A DNA stretch of 35,887 bases, taken from NCBI GenBank assembly GCA_041946685.1, contig JBHGAV010000046.1, positions 1-35,887 of the forward strand, written 5' to 3'. This document shows positions 1-7,492 of the stretch, one piece after another; position 1 is the first letter of the stretch, and each line of letters starts with the position of its first letter. The notes under the pieces were generated by a model. That model did not search any database, had not been told where the DNA came from, and worked only from the letters and a program-made list of their open reading frames with translations. The position numbers were made by a program, and so were the translations under genes. Origin of the DNA: JBHGAV01 sp041946685. GTDB lineage: Bacteria > Acidobacteriota > Terriglobia > Bryobacterales > Bryobacteraceae.

Positions 1-519
1 CGCGCGGAACGCCACCTCCAGGGCGCTGGTCCAGTTGATGCCGCGCAGAAACGGGTTCGCGCGATTCCACCCGCCGACCTGCCGCATGGCTTCGTCAAGG
101 AACTCGCCCCGGCCCGTGAAACGGAAAGCCTGCGCCAGTACCACAAGGTGCTGATGGCGATTGAGCTCCCAAATGAGCTTGTGATCGCCGACTGCGTCGA
201 AATCAAGATAGGGGACGAGACGCGAATACGTTGTGCCGCTGGATCGTGTGTGCAGGTAGTCGCGCCGCCAGTCGATCTCCGGTCCCGTCTCGATGGTCAC
301 CCCGAGGAGCGGAAAGCGGTGGGCCAGTATCTGCTCGGCGATCGACTCGATCCCAGCAGCGAACCGCGTGCCGCGCAGGCGGTCCACGCACCATCCGGCA
401 TCCGGCAAGAGCGGCGCCATTTCGCAGACGCCCGCTGGGAGCCGGGGCGGTGTCAGCAGGAGCCTCACGTCAGCGGCCTCCTGCCTTGCTCGAAAGAGCA
501 TCTCCTTCAGGCCGCGCAC
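1..519 (-). CDS. Heparinase II/III-family protein, N-terminal part (runs off the left edge)
   Basis: The minus-strand frame is open from a stop near 570 to the window edge. It translates as a heparinase II/III N-terminal helical domain. Visible motifs are GPEIDWRRDY, then LIWELNRHQHLV, a segment rich in FRFTGRGEFLDEA, and NPFLRGINWTSALEVAFRA at the edge. Family members are polysaccharide lyases, or lyase-like proteins common in exopolysaccharide loci, usually 550-700 residues, so about 170 residues are seen and the catalytic C-terminal half is missing. Start choice is uncertain: GTG at 519 (VRGLKEMLF), ATG at 501, or TTG at 549. The TTG lies inside a hairpin loop, so GTG 519 is preferred. It lies downstream of the Wzy-like gene on the same strand. 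Likely role, by inference, is trimming or turnover of the polymer made by this locus. No signal peptide is obvious at the proposed start. Confidence 0.8.
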   Translation of the reverse strand, partial: MRGLKEMLFRARQEAADVRLLLTPPRLPAGVCEMAPLLPDAGWCVDRLRGTRFAAGIESIAEQILAHRFPLLGVTIETGPEIDWRRDYLHTRSSGTTYSRLVPYLDFDAVGDHKLIWELNRHQHLVVLAQAFRFTGRGEFLDEAMRQVGGWNRANPFLRGINWTSALEVAFRA

Positions 520-528
520 AAGACTTAC

Positions 529-537
529 AGCATAACA
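529..537 (-). promoter_or_regulatory. Extended -10 element before the heparinase-like gene
   Basis: Read on the minus strand this is TGT followed by TATGCT, a TGn extended -10, ending 9 bases before the proposed GTG start at 519. No Shine-Dalgarno is seen between them, which fits a nearly leaderless transcript. No convincing -35 is visible. It follows directly after a perfect hairpin, so the two together look like a terminator/promoter boundary. Confidence 0.35.
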
Positions 538-540
538 GCA

Positions 541-557
541 CCGGCTCAAAGAGCCGG
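541..557 (-). terminator. Perfect 7-bp hairpin between the Wzy-like and heparinase-like genes
   Basis: CCGGCTC, a three-base loop, then GAGCCGG: a perfect GC-rich stem in the 103-base gap between two genes of the same orientation. There is no run of T on the downstream (minus-strand) side, so it is not a textbook intrinsic terminator. It may weaken read-through from the polymerase gene or act as an mRNA processing or stability element. Confidence 0.4.
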
Positions 558-622
558 GCGCTCACGCATTCCCGCCGAGTGCCGGGTCAAGCGGTGAATC
601 GGAAGAGAGCCGCGGTCGAGCC

Positions 623-2116
623 CTACCTCGAGTACGGGGCCGTGCGCCGATTCCGGTTCAGGACTGGAGACCAGGGCCGGGCCCTGGTCCCTGCGATGGA
701 GAAGGCTGTTTCGCCGGCTCCGTGTTCCGCCTCCCGCGCCGCAGGAGCCAGCGCGAGCCGGCTGGTTCTCTCCAGCGCTATCGCCAGCGAACCGAGCAAC
801 ACCGGATGCACATACTGGACCAGGCTCATAAACATGCCGCACACGCAGTAGTAGACGGTGCTTGCTAGCAGACACCCCGCCATGGCGCCAGCCAGGCGCG
901 CTTCTTCGCTTGTGGCCAGGAGAGATGCGCGCCGGATCGTCCTCGCCGTCCTAATGACACCCCAGAAGACGGCAATGAACGCGATCATCGCGGGAATGCC
1001 GGCCTCACTCGATATCTGCGTGTACATATTGTGGGTGACCAGGTAGGACTTCCTGACACCCTCCTCCCTGCCCTCCTGCCAGCGGTGATCCGCGAACTGG
1101 CCTGGTCCCACGCCGGTCAAGGGGCGCAGGAGGGTATATCGAAGGCTGTCAATCAGAAGTGACTTCCGTTCCAAAGCGGACTGGCCGGCTTCGGAGTGAG
1201 GGTTTTCCAGTGCTTCTCCGCTGAAGTAGCTGAAGAGTGTGCCGAACCTCGTCCGCAGATGCTGTGGGAGCAGCGGCGGCACAGTCAGGACCGCCAAACA
1301 GGCGCACAGCACCAGCACGAGCCGGGTCGGCGCCTTGGCCCAGCCGAAATAGACCAGAAACATGCACACTCCGGCCACCAACCCGGCCCGCGTTCCGGAC
1401 AGGAGAATCGCCCGGACGAGATACGCGACTCCAAACAGAGCCAGCGGGAAGCGCACAAGGGGTATGTTGAGATGGAAGCAGCCGAACAACCAGAAGGGGA
1501 TGATGAAACCCGAGGTCATGGCCACGTCCGCGGCGTTGGCGAACGTCCCGCCCTCGAGTTCCATGCGGCCGCTCGTCTCCCCGCCTCGCCATTTGCTCAA
1601 CGCCGCGGATCCCTCAGGATCGCCCACCAAGATCAACATCACCAGCGGCGCCAGAACGGCGCAGGTAAACAGCAGCTTGAGGTCCTTCAGGGATCTAGGC
1701 GCGGCGGCAACGGGCAATAGAAAGCTGAACACATAAAAGGAGTAACGCACGACATACCGTGCGCTGCCTCCTTTCCACGTGCTGAAGGGCGTAACCAGAA
1801 CCATCAGTGCCATCATCACAAGGAAAGCCATCCCGATCGGCGTCCGCAGCACACGCAGCCCCCCTCCAAGGACGCCGGCGAACAGCGCGATCAGGCAAAT
1901 CGCGGCTGGTATGTGGCGGCCGGGGAGTATATAGTCAAAGGGCCGGCCGAAATGCAGGATGACGAGCACGGCTGCGATCGCCATGAGAGCCACGGAACCG
2001 CGGACTTGTGTTGATGCCGCTTCTTGAGCGGCCCGGCTCGCCTGCGCGGCAGCCGGCGGCGCCTCCGCCCGCGGCCCGGCAGGCCGTGCGGCTTGCGGAA
2101 CGGAATGTTGCTGCAT
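623..2116 (-). CDS. O-antigen polymerase/ligase family (Wzy_C) membrane protein
   Basis: A 497-residue polytopic inner-membrane protein. After an Ala/Pro-rich cytoplasmic tail (residues 1-38) come about eleven hydrophobic segments. The family signature is visible: SGTRAG at 240-245 near a membrane segment, then the large periplasmic loop with PLTGVGPGQF at 332-341 and the conserved HN pair at 362-363 (VTHNMYTQISSEAG). This is the O-antigen ligase/polymerase fold, which joins lipid-linked repeat units to each other or to an acceptor on the periplasmic side. Polymerase and ligase members cannot be told apart by eye; with Wzx in the same locus a polymerase role is favoured. ATG 2116 sits directly against AAGGGG, an oddly short Shine-Dalgarno spacing. 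The gene is divergent from the methyltransferase gene, with a 262-base gap. Confidence 0.85.
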   Translation of the reverse strand: MQQHSVPQAARPAGPRAEAPPAAAQASRAAQEAASTQVRGSVALMAIAAVLVILHFGRPFDYILPGRHIPAAICLIALFAGVLGGGLRVLRTPIGMAFLVMMALMVLVTPFSTWKGGSARYVVRYSFYVFSFLLPVAAAPRSLKDLKLLFTCAVLAPLVMLILVGDPEGSAALSKWRGGETSGRMELEGGTFANAADVAMTSGFIIPFWLFGCFHLNIPLVRFPLALFGVAYLVRAILLSGTRAGLVAGVCMFLVYFGWAKAPTRLVLVLCACLAVLTVPPLLPQHLRTRFGTLFSYFSGEALENPHSEAGQSALERKSLLIDSLRYTLLRPLTGVGPGQFADHRWQEGREEGVRKSYLVTHNMYTQISSEAGIPAMIAFIAVFWGVIRTARTIRRASLLATSEEARLAGAMAGCLLASTVYYCVCGMFMSLVQYVHPVLLGSLAIALERTSRLALAPAAREAEHGAGETAFSIAGTRARPWSPVLNRNRRTAPYSR

Positions 2117-2135
2117 CCCCTTAGTGCTCTGAACC

Positions 2136-2141
2136 AGAATA
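2136..2141 (-). promoter_or_regulatory. Candidate -10 (TATTCT) for the Wzy-like gene
   Basis: On the minus strand TATTCT is preceded by TG and followed by GG, about 20 bases before the ATG at 2116. It shares the -10 plus CTGG form with promoter candidates at 2350, 3187 and 31663. No -35 is clear. Confidence 0.25.
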
Positions 2142-2346
2142 CATCAACGGGGGCTCCAGCCGCGCCGGACCACGAGGGTCGCCCGGTGCAGAATTGACCT
2201 TTGCAGCGGTCCGGTTCCGGCCGGCGGCTGTGAACCCTGAATGGGCCCCGGGAGGAATGGAGGGGGAATGTGGCCACCTGCTGATTTTCGCGCGAACCCG
2301 GCGTATCGCCTTTCGCGGCGAGCCGAACTGGAGACGGCGCGCCCCC

Positions 2347-2355
2347 TGCTATACT
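2347..2355 (+). promoter_or_regulatory. Extended -10 promoter element upstream of the methyltransferase gene
   Basis: TGC followed by TATACT, a good TGn extended -10, then GGGCG. It ends 23 bases before the ATG at 2379. No TTGACA-like -35 sits 16-18 bases upstream, as is common for extended -10 promoters. The same eleven bases, TGCTATACTGG, recur at 3184 before the next gene. Confidence 0.45.
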
Positions 2356-2378
2356 GGGCGGAAACGAACGGCCGCGGT

Positions 2379-3137
2379 ATGCGTGTGACGGCCGCGGCGG
2401 CCGCCATGACTCTCGAGGAATCGCGTAATTCCAAGTCCGGGGTGGACTTCACCGGCGTGTACCGTACCGGCGCCTACTGCGAGCAGAACCCCGACCTTCA
2501 CGCCGGCGACTCGCCGTGGAAGGTGCGGCAGATTCTAGAGATGCTCCAGCGACACGGCTTGAGGCCGATGACGGTCTGTGACGTGGGCTGCGGAGCGGGA
2601 CATATTCTGCGGCTCCTACAGCCGCATCTGCCGCCGGAGGCGGCGCTGCGCGGATACGACATTTCGCCCCCTGCCATCCAACTTAGCAGGCAGTTTGAGA
2701 ACGACCGATTGCGTTTCTCCTGCCAGGATTACCTGAGTGACGACTTTGGAACAAGCGATTTGCTTCTCTGCATCGACGTCCTCGAACATGTCCCGGACTA
2801 TCTGGGCTTTCTTGCCCAGCTCCGAACTAGAGCCACGCTGAAGATCTTCCATATACCTCTGGAGATGTGTGCCCGTTCTGCTCTATGCAGCCGGTCAATC
2901 CTGCGGAATCGGGCGGAAACCGGGCACCTGCACTACTTCAACCTGGACACGGCTCTGGTCACGCTGCGAGACACGGGCTACAAGGTCATCGACTCCTTCT
3001 ATACGCCGTCGTTCCGACTGAGTTTGAACACGGCTGGCCGGAAGGAGAGACTGCTGCGGACGCTATTTCGGGTGACAAGCCGGGATTTTGAGGCCAGAGT
3101 ACTGGGAGGGTACTCGCTCCTGGCCCTGGCCGAGTAG
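2379..3137 (+). CDS. Class I SAM-dependent methyltransferase
   Basis: A cytoplasmic Rossmann-fold methyltransferase of about 250 residues. Motif I (VCDVGCGAG) lies near residues 67-75, an acidic ribose-binding position follows in RGYDIS, and the post-II segment LLLCIDVLEHVPDY is typical of the Methyltransf_11/23 group. The substrate is unknown; in this setting a sugar or sugar-nucleotide O- or N-methylation is the natural guess. The frame is open from 2241, but the segment before 2379 is low in protein-like character. ATG 2379 follows the extended -10; ATG 2406 (MTLEESRN) is a good alternative. It is the first gene of the plus-strand block and has its own promoter candidate. Confidence 0.8.
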   Translation: MRVTAAAAAMTLEESRNSKSGVDFTGVYRTGAYCEQNPDLHAGDSPWKVRQILEMLQRHGLRPMTVCDVGCGAGHILRLLQPHLPPEAALRGYDISPPAIQLSRQFENDRLRFSCQDYLSDDFGTSDLLLCIDVLEHVPDYLGFLAQLRTRATLKIFHIPLEMCARSALCSRSILRNRAETGHLHYFNLDTALVTLRDTGYKVIDSFYTPSFRLSLNTAGRKERLLRTLFRVTSRDFEARVLGGYSLLALAE

Positions 3138-3183
3138 GATCTCCTCCGCCTCTTTTGCTGCGTGCGATGGCCGCAAGCCGGCA

Positions 3184-3192
3184 TGCTATACT
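3184..3192 (+). promoter_or_regulatory. Extended -10 promoter element upstream of the first GT4 gene
   Basis: TGC followed by TATACT, then GG, identical over eleven bases to the element at 2347. It lies between the methyltransferase stop (3137) and the GT4 start (3271), giving a leader of about 70 bases. No clear -35. Confidence 0.45.
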
Positions 3193-3270
3193 GGCGCTAA
3201 CGCGCGCCGGGACTCGCGGGGCAGGGACGCCGCGCCCGAGAGTGATTGGATCGCGCCGCCCAACGGATCA

Positions 3271-4452
3271 ATGGCTCCATCGCAAGCCGGCTCCGGCGTC
3301 GGAACCTCCCTGTTGTTGATCACTTATTCCTACCCCCCCGTCGTGGGCGGTTCTGAGACGGAGGCCCAGCGGGTCAGCGCGGCTCTGAGGGAACGAGGCT
3401 ACCTGGTGCGCGTGCTGTGTGCCGGAGGGGATCCCATGCCGCCTGTCCGCGAGTGGGTGGACCCGCTTGGCACGCCCGTCGGTATCTTCGATGGAAGGCT
3501 GTCCCCGAAATGGAGGGGCAGGTTCTTCGCCCCCTGGGTGGCCTTGTCCCTCGTGCGATGGCGGCGGCATTTTCGCACCGCCTACTTCTTGATGCAGGGC
3601 TTGCACGTGCTGGTGGGAGTGCCGGTCGCCAGGTTGCTCGGTATGCGGGTGCTGATGAAGTTCTCGTGCAGCGGGGAGATCACGACCGTGGGGCAATCCA
3701 GGCTCGGACGTCTGGAGCTGTTGATCCTGCGGAAGCTGGCGCACCGGATCATGATTCTCAACAGCGGCATGGTCCAGGAAGCGGTGAACGCCGGCTTCGA
3801 GGAGTCCCGCCTGGAATGGATGCCGAATCCGGTGGCGACGGACGAGTTCTGCCCTTGTGACCGGAGCCGGCGGAGCGCTTTGCGCAGGGATGCCGGCCTG
3901 CCGGATGCGGCGCCGGTGGTGGTCTACACCGGCAGACTCGCCCCTCAGAAGGTGCTCCCTGTCTTGCTCAAGGCTTTCTTCCTGACGGTTCGTCAGTGTC
4001 CGGAAGCGATCCTCCTGCTGGTGGGGGACGGCCCATGCCGGGCCGAGTTGGAGTCGCTGGTGGATGGCGCAGGTCTGAGGGGCAGCGTGCGATTCGTGGG
4101 CGCGGTGGATCCCGGCCGCGTGTGTGAATGGCTTCAGTTGAGCGACGTGTTTGCGCTGACCTCCCCCAGAGAGGGATTCTCCTGCTCGCTGCTCGAGGCG
4201 ATGTCCTCCGGCCTTCCTTCCGTGGTCAGCGGCATTCCGGCCAACATGCAGCTTGTCGAGGATGGCGTTCACGGCTTGGTCGCCGAAGTGGGAAGCGAGG
4301 AATCCATCGCGCAGTGCCTCCTGCGGCTGCTCCGTGACCCTGCCCTGCGAGCACGCATGGGTCAGGCGGCGCGCACGCGCGTCTTGCAGGAATACCGCGC
4401 GGATGTGGTTACCAGCCGCTACGAGGCGCTTCTTGGAGCCTTGGTTGCGTGA
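3271..4452 (+). CDS. Glycosyltransferase family 4 (GT-B fold)
   Basis: A 393-residue retaining glycosyltransferase, acting at the cytoplasmic face of the membrane on a lipid-linked acceptor. The N-terminal donor-side loop (SYPPVVGGSETEAQRVSAAL, near 20-39), MPNPV near 184-188, VVYTGRLAPQKV near 217-228, and the catalytic E-x7-E (E301 and E309 in REGFSCSLLEAMSSGLP) are all present. The sugar donor cannot be told. ATG 3271 is chosen because homology-like sequence begins just after it; the frame stays open back to 3088 but that part overlaps the methyltransferase gene and is not protein-like. It sits 133 bases after the methyltransferase gene and has its own promoter candidate. Confidence 0.88.
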   Translation: MAPSQAGSGVGTSLLLITYSYPPVVGGSETEAQRVSAALRERGYLVRVLCAGGDPMPPVREWVDPLGTPVGIFDGRLSPKWRGRFFAPWVALSLVRWRRHFRTAYFLMQGLHVLVGVPVARLLGMRVLMKFSCSGEITTVGQSRLGRLELLILRKLAHRIMILNSGMVQEAVNAGFEESRLEWMPNPVATDEFCPCDRSRRSALRRDAGLPDAAPVVVYTGRLAPQKVLPVLLKAFFLTVRQCPEAILLLVGDGPCRAELESLVDGAGLRGSVRFVGAVDPGRVCEWLQLSDVFALTSPREGFSCSLLEAMSSGLPSVVSGIPANMQLVEDGVHGLVAEVGSEESIAQCLLRLLRDPALRARMGQAARTRVLQEYRADVVTSRYEALLGALVA

Positions 4453-4504
4453 GGGTGTACGGCCCGGCCGCATGCCCCCCTTCCCCGGGCGGCGCGGGAG
4501 TGTC

Positions 4505-4510
4505 TAGAAT
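4505..4510 (+). promoter_or_regulatory. Candidate -10 (TAGAAT) before the first amidotransferase gene
   Basis: TAGAAT lies 40 bases before ATG 4551 in the 98-base gap after the GT4 gene. The -35 region is GC-rich and unconvincing. The putative leader contains a small hairpin at 4513-4532. Confidence 0.3.
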
Positions 4511-4512
4511 GA

Positions 4513-4532
4513 ATGGTTTCTCAATGAACCAT
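4513..4532 (+). other. Small hairpin in the leader of the first amidotransferase gene
   Basis: ATGGTT, an 8-base loop, then AACCAT: a 6-bp perfect inverted repeat between the candidate -10 and the start codon at 4551. It could be an operator half-site pair or an RNA hairpin. The stem is short and AT-leaning, so chance is possible. Confidence 0.25.
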
Positions 4533-4550
4533 CTGGGGTGCGCCTGAGCC

Positions 4551-6404
4551 ATGTGTGGAATCGCAGGCATCGCAGGCACCCTCGCGCCCGATATCGCGGA
4601 AACCCGCGTGCGCCGGATGATGGCCGACATGTCGAAACGCGGCCCGGACTCGGAAGGGCTGCTGTCCTGGCCGGGCGCGGTACTGGGCCACCGCCGCCTC
4701 GCGATCTTCGATCTCTCCGAGAGCGGCCGTCAGCCCATGACTTCGCCCGATGGGCAGATTGGCGTCGTCTTCAACGGCGCCATCTACAACTTCCATTCGT
4801 TGCGCGCCGACCTGGAACGTCGGACCGGCCCGTTTCGAAGCCGCGCCGATACGGAGGTCCTGGTCCGCGGCTACGCCGTCTGGGGAATCGACGGCCTGGT
4901 CGAGCGGCTGCGGGGTATGTTCGCGTTCGGACTGTGGGACGCGCGTTCCAGGAAGCTGTATCTGGTCCGCGACCGGCTCGGCGTGAAACCTGTCGCCTAC
5001 GCGATTACGGGGGAGGGAATTGCATTCGCATCCACTGTCCGTGCCTTGCATCAGGCGGGATTCTCTGGCGGCCTTGATCCTCAGGCCGTCCTGGAACTCC
5101 TGGAATTCGGCTATATCACGGACGCCCGCAGTATCTACCTGGGCATCGGCAAGCTGCCGGCCGCGACCATCTTGGAATGGTCCGGCGGAGGAATCGGCCT
5201 CCGCCGCTACTGGGAACTGCCCCGGGCTGAACCACGCAGCCCGCACCGCTTCGACGAAGTCGTGGACCGCACCAAGGCCCTCCTGGTCGAGGCGACCCGG
5301 TTGCGCCTTCAGGCCGACGTTCCGGTGGGAGCGCTCCTGAGCGGCGGCGTCGATTCGAGCCTGGTATGTTGGGCCGTTGCCCATCTCGGCGCGGACATCA
5401 CGGCGTTTACCGTCGGGACGCCCGGCGATCCTGTGGACGAGACTTCGGACGCCGTGGCCACGGCCCGGCGGATCGGCCTCAAGCACGAGATTGTTCCGCT
5501 CTCCGCGGAGCGCATCCCCTCTCTTCAGGAACTTGTCGACGCATATGGAGAACCTTTCGCCTGCGCATCCGCGCTGGGCATGCTGCGCGTGTGCGAAGCC
5601 GTTCGGGCTTCGGCCACGGTGCTGCTCACGGGCGACGGCGGCGACGATGTCTTCCTCGGCTACCCCCAACACCGCCACTTTCTCTGGTCACAGCGGATCG
5701 CCCGCGCGCTGCCGGGCCCCGCTGCGTCCCTCTGGCGTTCCACAAGGGAGCTGGCCTTGTCTGCGCCCCCCCTGCGCCGGCCGGCGCACTTCCTGGATTA
5801 TGCAACGGGGGGAATGGGGGCCGTGACCGCGGCCCTGGACGGCCTTCCCTTCTATCAGCGCAACGGCATCCTGGGTGAGCGGCTGCGCGAGGCGAAGGTG
5901 GCCGAGCGGGAAATTTCCTGGTCGCTTGCCTCGGCCCGCGCTCTGCTGCCGGAGTATCTGCGCTACGAACAGGACCACCGCTTTGTCGGCGAGTACATGA
6001 CCAAGGTCGACGGCGCCGCGATGTACTTCGCCCTGGAGGCCCGGTCGCCGTTCCTCGACCAGGAAGTGTGGAATTTCGCTGCCGCGCTGCCTCATTCCAT
6101 CCGCCTGCATCGTGGACGGCTCAAGTCGATTCTTCGGGAGTTGGCGCGTCGGGTGGTGGGAGACTCCGTTGCGCGAGGGCGTAAACGCGGCTTCAGTATT
6201 CCGGTGGAGCGTTGGCTGGTGGGAAAGTGGAGGACGCAGGTGGAGGAGTCGTTTGAGAATTCGGTTCTGGGCAAACAGGGATGGCTTCGCTCAGCCGGAC
6301 TGCTGGACGCTTTTCGAAGCGCGGTCCGGCGGGGGACAGCCACGAACCACCTGTGGTATTGCTATGTGCTGGAGTGCTGGCTGCGCGGCCGGCAGGGAAC
6401 GTAG
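4551..6404 (+). CDS. Asparagine synthase-like glutamine amidotransferase (first copy)
   Basis: A 617-residue protein of the glutamine-hydrolysing asparagine synthase type. Cys2 (MCGIAG) is the N-terminal class II glutaminase nucleophile. GHRRLAIFD (46-54) and FNGAIYN complete that domain. The synthetase half has the PP-loop SGGVDSS (264-270) and a degenerate TGDGGDD (360-366) in place of the usual TGEGADE/SDE. Members in exopolysaccharide loci are thought to amidate sugar acids or related groups rather than make free asparagine; that is a family inference. The stop overlaps the GTG start of the next GT4 by one base, so the two are translationally coupled. It is clearly diverged from the second copy at 15994-17940. 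Confidence 0.9.
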   Translation: MCGIAGIAGTLAPDIAETRVRRMMADMSKRGPDSEGLLSWPGAVLGHRRLAIFDLSESGRQPMTSPDGQIGVVFNGAIYNFHSLRADLERRTGPFRSRADTEVLVRGYAVWGIDGLVERLRGMFAFGLWDARSRKLYLVRDRLGVKPVAYAITGEGIAFASTVRALHQAGFSGGLDPQAVLELLEFGYITDARSIYLGIGKLPAATILEWSGGGIGLRRYWELPRAEPRSPHRFDEVVDRTKALLVEATRLRLQADVPVGALLSGGVDSSLVCWAVAHLGADITAFTVGTPGDPVDETSDAVATARRIGLKHEIVPLSAERIPSLQELVDAYGEPFACASALGMLRVCEAVRASATVLLTGDGGDDVFLGYPQHRHFLWSQRIARALPGPAASLWRSTRELALSAPPLRRPAHFLDYATGGMGAVTAALDGLPFYQRNGILGERLREAKVAEREISWSLASARALLPEYLRYEQDHRFVGEYMTKVDGAAMYFALEARSPFLDQEVWNFAAALPHSIRLHRGRLKSILRELARRVVGDSVARGRKRGFSIPVERWLVGKWRTQVEESFENSVLGKQGWLRSAGLLDAFRSAVRRGTATNHLWYCYVLECWLRGRQGT

Positions 6405-7492
6405 TGCCGCTTCGCGTCCTGATCGTTGCTCCGTCGTCCCGGTTTGTCGGCGGGCAGGCCGTGCAGGCGGCCCGTCTTCTGGAGTGTCTGCGGCAGGCTC
6501 CCGGCCTGCGCGTGGATCTTCAGCACATCGACCCGCCGCTGCCGCCCGGTCTGAACTGGTTGCGGCGGGTGAAGTACGTCCGGAGCGCCGTCAATCTCCT
6601 GGTCTTTGTCTCGCATCTGCTCTGGCGAATCCCCAGGTATGACATCATCCACGCTTTCTCCGCCGGGCTCACGGCCTACCTGCTGTGTACGGTACCCGTG
6701 ATCCTGGTCGGGCGGCTCTATGGGCGGAAGGTGATCGTCAACTATCGCGACGGGCGAGCCGGGGATCACCTGCGGCGTTCCCACGTTGCGCGGCCCACTC
6801 TCCGGATGGCGGACGCCGTAGTCTCGCCCTCGGAGTACCTGGTGGGCTTGTTCGCCGCAAGCGGCATCCCCGCCATGTGCATCCCCAACATCATCGATCC
6901 GGACAGGTTCGTCTACCGGCAGCGCAGCCGCATCCGGCCCGTGTTTCTCACCAACCGGATGCTGGATCCGCTCTACAACGTTGACTGCGTGCTGCGCGCC
7001 TTCGCCCTCGTCCAGCGCCGTTACCCGGAGGCCCGTCTGACGGTGGCGCACGACGGCCCGAGCCGCCGCCACCTGGAGGAGCTCTGCTCGGAGCTGGGTT
7101 TGAGGAATACCGAGTTTGTCGGACACGTGCCCGTTTCGCGGATTCCCGCGCTCTACGACTCAGCCGATCTTTACCTGATGAGCCCCTGGCTCGACTGCAT
7201 GCCCGGAACTCTGTTGGAGTGTTTCGCCTCCGGCATCCCGGCCATCTCCACCAACGTGGGAGGCGTTCCCTACATCATCGCCGACGGACAGACGGGCTTC
7301 CTGGTTGAGCCGGGAGACCACGAGGCCATGGCGGCCTGCGCGCTGCGCCTCCTGTCGGATCCGGACCTGGTGGAGGCCGTCACGCGGCGGGCGAGAGACG
7401 AATTGGCGAAGTACTCCTTTCCGCTGGTCCGGGACGCCTGGCTGGCGCTCTACCGGCGGTTGTCTCCGGGTTCAGGAAACGCTGAAAGTTAG
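6404..7492 (+). CDS. Glycosyltransferase family 4 (second GT4)
   Basis: A 362-residue GT-B glycosyltransferase. It begins at GTG 6404 (PLRVLIVAPSSRFVGGQAVQ), whose G is the last base of the preceding stop. The glycine-rich donor loop is FVGGQAVQAARLL near 14-26, with VSPSEYLV and CIPNIIDPDRF in the middle, and the C-terminal region DCMPGTLLECFASGIPAIS. In that motif the first acidic residue is Asp, giving D-x7-E where most GT4 enzymes have E-x7-E. A downstream frame start would lose the N-terminal Rossmann strand, so GTG is preferred. The 3' end overlaps the convergent GT-C gene by 113 bases. Donor and acceptor are not predictable. Confidence 0.87.
   Translation: MPLRVLIVAPSSRFVGGQAVQAARLLECLRQAPGLRVDLQHIDPPLPPGLNWLRRVKYVRSAVNLLVFVSHLLWRIPRYDIIHAFSAGLTAYLLCTVPVILVGRLYGRKVIVNYRDGRAGDHLRRSHVARPTLRMADAVVSPSEYLVGLFAASGIPAMCIPNIIDPDRFVYRQRSRIRPVFLTNRMLDPLYNVDCVLRAFALVQRRYPEARLTVAHDGPSRRHLEELCSELGLRNTEFVGHVPVSRIPALYDSADLYLMSPWLDCMPGTLLECFASGIPAISTNVGGVPYIIADGQTGFLVEPGDHEAMAACALRLLSDPDLVEAVTRRARDELAKYSFPLVRDAWLALYRRLSPGSGNAES

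Noticed and set aside
541..549. TTG start at 549 for the heparinase-like gene
   Set aside because: It would lie inside the perfect hairpin loop and upstream of the extended -10; GTG 519 fits better.
3268..5678. Minus-strand open frames of about 400 codons opposite the GT4 and first amidotransferase
   Set aside because: Both coincide with conserved plus-strand enzymes and have no protein-like features.
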